A stretch of DNA of 64,000 nt from the NCBI GenBank assembly GCA_030549175.1, contig JAUKUA010000002.1, positions 6,014,001 through 6,078,000 of the forward strand, in the 5' to 3' direction. Both the position numbers and the translations under genes were made by a program. Positions 60,175 through 64,000 of this stretch are shown one piece after another (position 1 is the first letter of the stretch; each line of letters opens with the position of its first letter). This DNA comes from Lasiosphaeris hirsuta (Eukaryota > Ascomycota > Sordariomycetes > Sordariales > Lasiosphaeriaceae). Under the pieces are notes generated by a model, which saw only the letters and a program-made list of their open reading frames with translations, ran no database searches and was not told the origin of the DNA.

Positions 60175-62697
60175 TCACACCAGTTTCAACCATCTCATAA
60201 CCGTCGAACTCCCAGCCGCTGACTCCAACCCCTGAAAATACCCATCCCCATAGAGCCAAAAGGTCTCATGATCCTTCCTTCTCAAAACAAAAGGAACATC
60301 ACACCCCGAAAACAAACACACAACATCACCAACACAAGTGCCCACGGGCACCCATCCAGCCAGGCCTGTGTCGGTAACAGCAAAGACGTACCGCGACCAA
60401 TGCACCCACCACGGCCGCCCCAAGTCAATCAAGCTGTCCGAAACCTCCGCCGCAAGACCCTCATCCACACACCGACCCCCCGCAAAGTTGCGAGCCCGCG
60501 CGACAAAGCCCCTCACCGCAGTCTCCACCTGCCCAGGGGTATGCCCATCCGCGCCGCCCTCGTCCATGACCATGGCGCGATAGAACTCCTGGTCCGAACA
60601 GCCCTGTTCCATAGCCACGCTGCGCGCGGCATCATGCACCCTCACAAACAACTCGGAAATGACCCGGTCCCAATTTGCTTCGGCGCTGCTGATCCTAGCG
60701 GCAGCCATCATCGGATCGGCGGCCGAGACGGCCACCACGGACCCCACGAGATGTCCCCGGAGCGACAGCTGCTTGTCGTCGGGCGAGACCCCGAGCTCCA
60801 CGGGGCAGGACGCCAAGCGGGCTTGCGCGGCCCTGCGGTTTCCCTCGCGCGGCTCGCGCCACTGGCAGCGCGAGAGATTGGGCGTCCATGAGGGCTCCGG
60901 GCCGCTGCTGGGCGAGGGGTGGTCGTAGGCTAGGCCGGAGAGGAGGAGGAGGTGGATGTGGCCGTGGCGCAGGGCGTGGGTCGTGGCCCGGGCGGAGATG
61001 GCCCAGTCGCCCATCTGGGGATTATAGGTGGGTTGGTGTGCGGCGGCGTCGGCGTCGGAGGAGAGGGCCAGGAGGGAGTAGATGCGGTCGCGGGCTTGGG
61101 TCGCGCAGATCTCGAGATGGCTGACGAGGCTGAATAACTCGGCGACGGGGAGCCTGCGGCTCTCGCGTTCTAGCCCCTTCAGTTGGTCGATCATGGGTGT
61201 GTATCGGGGCAGGGTGTGGTGCAAGTCCCAGATCGGCTCGCCGTTTGCTGCTTCTCGGGACAGGATGGCGGGCATCATCGGGTTGCGTGTCAGGAGCTGG
61301 GAGATGAGAGACAGGTGGTCCCATGTGAAGGTGTTGTTTCCGTACACCAGGATCAGCGATCTCGCGAGGACGATTTCCTGCACGATCCAGGCGCGACGCC
61401 AGTACTGGTTCTGGAGGATGACACGCAGCGCGATCCAGCTCTCTCGGTCGAGCCAGCCATTCTGGAGTGGAATATTCCAGCCGTCACGAAGGTACGAGAG
61501 TGCTGCCCTGTTGGAGAGGCGACCGAGTACACCACCCCGAGGCGGTGGCAGGGTCTTGGCCCACTGGGTTACCCGTTGGACCGCTGAGTCTCGGCGAGTC
61601 TCCTTCTGCCGAAACAGCTCATAGCTGAGTCTCCGGATGAAGTCGCCCATGGGCAGCGCCGTGTCTCCCTCCGGGAATGCCAGTACGTGGGATGCCCCGC
61701 GGTATATGTCCCCCATGAGCGGAATCTGAGTTTCCTTCTCGGTCGAATCCTCTTGGTTGATACAAACAGCGTCGATCCAGAGATATCGGGGCTCTTTGCC
61801 ACCCGGAGCGAGAGCGCTCAAGACGTTTTGGCAGCTTTTTGTGATGGGGATATGGCCCCGGAGCTCACCATCATCATCACTAATGTCCAGGTTGGAGACT
61901 CTGTCGCTTGAGCCCCACATGTACGAGACAGCATAGTATTCCGGAATCCCATCAAGCGGATAGATCCGCAGCGACGCTCGAGCGAGATCGCTGCCTGCGG
62001 GGCTCAGTTTGAGGAGTCGGATGGCTCTCGGATCTCTGATGGGGGCGTACTTGTACAACTCGCCCGACGGCTGGGATCTGGTGAAAGAGGCCGAGATCCT
62101 TGCCTTGCGCTTAGAGACGGCACGGTCCAGCCGTTTTGTCACCAGGAAGGCCAGAGTCTTTGAGAGCGTCATACGCTGAGAGCAGATTTCGCACCTTGGC
62201 AAGGCCCAAGTGGCCCCCAGAAATATGGCTACACCAAATGACGTTGCCAGCCTGCCCGGAAGAGCACGGAAGACAGCTTGAGCGGCCCTGCCCAATGCGC
62301 CCTTTGCCACTTTAGCAAGGACGTATCTTGACAGAGCGAACGTGAGCGTGCGGGCGGCAACCAAGATTAGAGGTCCCCTGGGCTGGCTGGCAAGCCATGC
62401 CGTGGACCAGTCTGTGTTGCGGTAAATTTGCATCGACTCAAGAAGGCCTCGGCTGAGATTGAAATGGAACCAAGCAGCCGTTCGGGTAAATGCCCCAACG
62501 GTGAATCCCTTGCTGAGAACAGCAAGCCCGGCGCTTCGGGCTACGGATTCGACGACGGCGCAGCCGAATCCGTTGAGGCAGAAGGAGATGACCGTCTCCA
62601 GCATCACCCGAACCTCGGATGTCGCTCCGGGATCGGTTACGTCGAGGGCACGTAACCGCGCGAACGTGAGGTCGAGTCCTGGGTTCATGAGTGCCAT
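60175..62697 (-). CDS. HET-domain (heterokaryon incompatibility) protein with hydrophobic N-terminal region
   Basis: A single exon of 840 residues. The HET domain (about residues 215-410) shows KYAPIRDPRAIRLLKL, then EYYAVSYMWGSS, the central RYLWIDAVCINQED, and QIPLMGDIYRGASHVLAFPE. The C-terminal part has the usual closing block GDVVCLFSGCDVPFVLRR, then FWLYGDGYFQG. HET proteins take part in non-self recognition and cell death after hyphal fusion. The first 200 residues are not part of the known domain and hold hydrophobic stretches (about 30-60 and 105-165), so membrane association is possible. I recognise no NACHT or repeat domain. The start at 62697 is the first ATG after a MITE-bearing upstream region. 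Confidence 0.92.
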   Translation of the reverse strand: MALMNPGLDLTFARLRALDVTDPGATSEVRVMLETVISFCLNGFGCAVVESVARSAGLAVLSKGFTVGAFTRTAAWFHFNLSRGLLESMQIYRNTDWSTAWLASQPRGPLILVAARTLTFALSRYVLAKVAKGALGRAAQAVFRALPGRLATSFGVAIFLGATWALPRCEICSQRMTLSKTLAFLVTKRLDRAVSKRKARISASFTRSQPSGELYKYAPIRDPRAIRLLKLSPAGSDLARASLRIYPLDGIPEYYAVSYMWGSSDRVSNLDISDDDGELRGHIPITKSCQNVLSALAPGGKEPRYLWIDAVCINQEDSTEKETQIPLMGDIYRGASHVLAFPEGDTALPMGDFIRRLSYELFRQKETRRDSAVQRVTQWAKTLPPPRGGVLGRLSNRAALSYLRDGWNIPLQNGWLDRESWIALRVILQNQYWRRAWIVQEIVLARSLILVYGNNTFTWDHLSLISQLLTRNPMMPAILSREAANGEPIWDLHHTLPRYTPMIDQLKGLERESRRLPVAELFSLVSHLEICATQARDRIYSLLALSSDADAAAHQPTYNPQMGDWAISARATTHALRHGHIHLLLLSGLAYDHPSPSSGPEPSWTPNLSRCQWREPREGNRRAAQARLASCPVELGVSPDDKQLSLRGHLVGSVVAVSAADPMMAAARISSAEANWDRVISELFVRVHDAARSVAMEQGCSDQEFYRAMVMDEGGADGHTPGQVETAVRGFVARARNFAGGRCVDEGLAAEVSDSLIDLGRPWWVHWSRYVFAVTDTGLAGWVPVGTCVGDVVCLFSGCDVPFVLRRKDHETFWLYGDGYFQGLESAAGSSTVMRWLKLV

Positions 62698-62763
62698 GCT
62701 AGCTGGAGGGACTGTGGTTTGTTTAGGTTTGGGGGGATGCCCGAAAAGTCGCGTTAATAATTA

Positions 62764-63002
62764 CCACGTATTCTCGCAAGGGTAATATTCTAGAAGTGGA
62801 TCGCCAAGCCAGCCTCCTATAGGCTATGCTTTATTTGGGCCAATCAAACTGCTGGACCGCTTTCAAGTTTGGGCTTCATGTCTGTGCTTTGAATTTGAAG
62901 TGGCACAGTGGGTAGCGACCTGATTGGCCCCAAATGGATGCGGCCAATAAGAGTCTGGCTTGTGATCCACTTCTGGAATACCACTCTCGTGAGAATATAC
63001 GG
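62764..63002. mobile_element. 239-bp MITE (Tc1/mariner-like, TA target duplication)
   Basis: The two ends are inverted copies: CC....ATTCTC....AGAAGTGGATC at the left (62764-62812) and its reverse complement at the right (62955-63002). In the outer 39 bases 30 match, and all nine mismatches are transitions. The complementarity goes on inward (TTTGGGCCAATCA against TTTGGGGCCAATCA), so the whole element can fold as one long hairpin. TA flanks both ends (62762-62763 and 63003-63004), the target duplication of Tc1/mariner elements. There is no coding capacity. It lies 66 bases before the HET gene start. Confidence 0.8.
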
Positions 63003-63419
63003 TACTCAAAGGCTGACTTCGAAATAGCGTCACAATGTGTCAAATGCTGACTGGCTCATTAGTTGAAGCAGTTGCGCGTTGATGGTTCGTTATCTTCAAG
63101 GTGAACAGAAAGTCTATGTTTTACACCAAAATTGCCATTGCTCTTGTTAATTCTTATGGATTAACGAGTGTGAGCGACACTGCTTGGCTAATCTAGTGTT
63201 AAGGTATTCCTCTTCCACTACCTGGGTGGCCTACGCGACTGAGGCATATTTTCAACTGGAAGAAATTATACCGACGAGGTTTCATCGTAGTAATCCAAGT
63301 TTGTTTGACTGTGATTAGCTATCCAAACAGTCTTTTCTAGGTAGGGTATCTTGAGAGACGAGCTTGATGACCACCTTGGGCCGGCTCTGGTCCTCCAACT
63401 GAGACCTGACACACCCAAT
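63003..63419. other. Intergenic, AT-richer, no gene seen
   Basis: This stretch lies between the MITE and the stop of the kinase-like gene. No further repeat or coding region was recognised. Confidence 0.5.
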
Positions 63420-64000
63420 TCAGATGAGGCCTTCAGCAAGGTGGGGCACAATCCGTGCTCCAGTGATGGACGGGTCAATCATTGGATCATACTTGTCGAT
63501 TCCGTCGACCGGAGCGTATTTTTCGCAGAGATAGCACATATTATTGTATGCTCTGTGAGGCAAAGTCAGGATTCCTCTGACGCCAAGCGTGAAATAAAAA
63601 GAGGTGGGTGGAATCCACTTACGTCTTTCGAAGCGGTGTCCCTGGGTGTCCAGCCGAGTAGTTGATAGCCCCCTTAAGGCTATACAGTCGATTGCGATCA
63701 TCAAACTCATCGACAGGCACGGCAGCAGGGTAAGTTCGAAGGTAATGTCGGGTGTACACCTTGGCTCGAAACACGGAGCTGAACTCGCATCGCCAGTGGC
63801 CCAGCTCCATCTCATTGTGAGCGAAATAGGAGCCGGCATCAAAGAGGAGAGTGTCTCCGGTCTCCATGTTGATGCCCATATTTCCCTCCCACAAGTCGCC
63901 GTGTATGATGCACGGCTTGATTGGTTCGCCGTCGGAGGTACGCAAGTTGTCGAGGAGTCGGGGAATGACTACGTCGCAGACCTGGGCGGTCGCGCGCTCG
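63420..64000 (-). CDS. Fructosamine-kinase/aminoglycoside-phosphotransferase-like protein, 3' part
   Basis: The gene enters from the right edge; exons 64000-63623 and 63552-63420 are in view, with a 70-base intron between. The reading frame has PCIIHGDLWEGNMGINMETG, the catalytic-loop Asp of the APH fold, then LLFDAGSYFAHNEMELGHWR with the metal-binding DAG and the family's AHNEMELG. KVYTRHYLRTYP, DDRNRLYSLKGAINYSAGHP and, over the intron, TAYNNMCYLCEKYAP follow. These blocks fit the fungal fructosamine-kinase-like family, which phosphorylates ketoamines or related small molecules. At least the N-lobe lies beyond the window, so start and total length are unknown. Confidence 0.85.

Overview
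This window is nuclear DNA of a filamentous ascomycete. The genes carry short introns (44-145 bases) with GT..AG ends and CTAAC/CTGAC branch points, coding exons are rich in GC, intergenic spaces are long, and the gene families are fungal (alpha-1,3-glucan synthase, GH7, HET domain, WC-2-type GATA factor, DUF4360). The style fits a Sordariomycete, perhaps near Chaetomiaceae. That placement is inference from gene content and not a computed phylogeny.

Layout. 0-5.6 kb: a 5'-truncated gene end, a catalase, an EgtD-like SAM methyltransferase, and a secreted GH7 protein whose catalytic Asp and acid/base Glu are replaced. 6.1-8.3 kb: a graveyard with an SRPK kinase pseudogene and a frameshifted F-box pseudogene on either side of an intron-containing tRNA-Tyr. 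8.7-10.7 kb: a six-exon MFS sugar transporter. 13.4-14.3 kb: a zinc alcohol dehydrogenase pseudogene. 15.8-17.1 kb: a GATA zinc-finger factor. 19.4-19.8 kb: an 85-residue Cys-rich microprotein in three exons. 24.3-25.0 kb: a secreted DUF4360 protein. 28.8-33.3 kb: a divergent mitochondrial pair, a citrate-synthase-family enzyme (best read as 2-methylcitrate synthase) and a 2-methylisocitrate lyase, followed by an SDR oxidoreductase and a glutamine-synthetase-like enzyme. 44.8-52.2 kb: a complete alpha-1,3-glucan synthase of about 2,375 residues. 56.1-56.9 kb: an unrecognised four-exon gene. 60.2-62.7 kb: an 840-residue HET-domain protein with a 239-bp MITE just upstream. 63.4-64 kb: the 3' part of a fructosamine-kinase-like gene.

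How the genes work together. The clearest functional unit is the divergent methylcitrate-cycle pair, which would detoxify propionyl-CoA in mitochondria. Its shared 1-kb promoter carries three CCTCGG/CCGAGG hexamers, the core reported for the fatty-acid regulators FarA/FarB. Other genes look independent. The glucan synthase builds cell-wall alpha-glucan, and the HET gene belongs to non-self recognition. The GH7 gene looks intact and secreted but probably non-hydrolytic. Long homopolymers (A, C/G or T) sit inside the introns of at least five genes, a recurring oddity.

Exon borders were placed by hand from splice signals and reading phase. Every complete protein-coding model given here closes in frame from its start to its stop.
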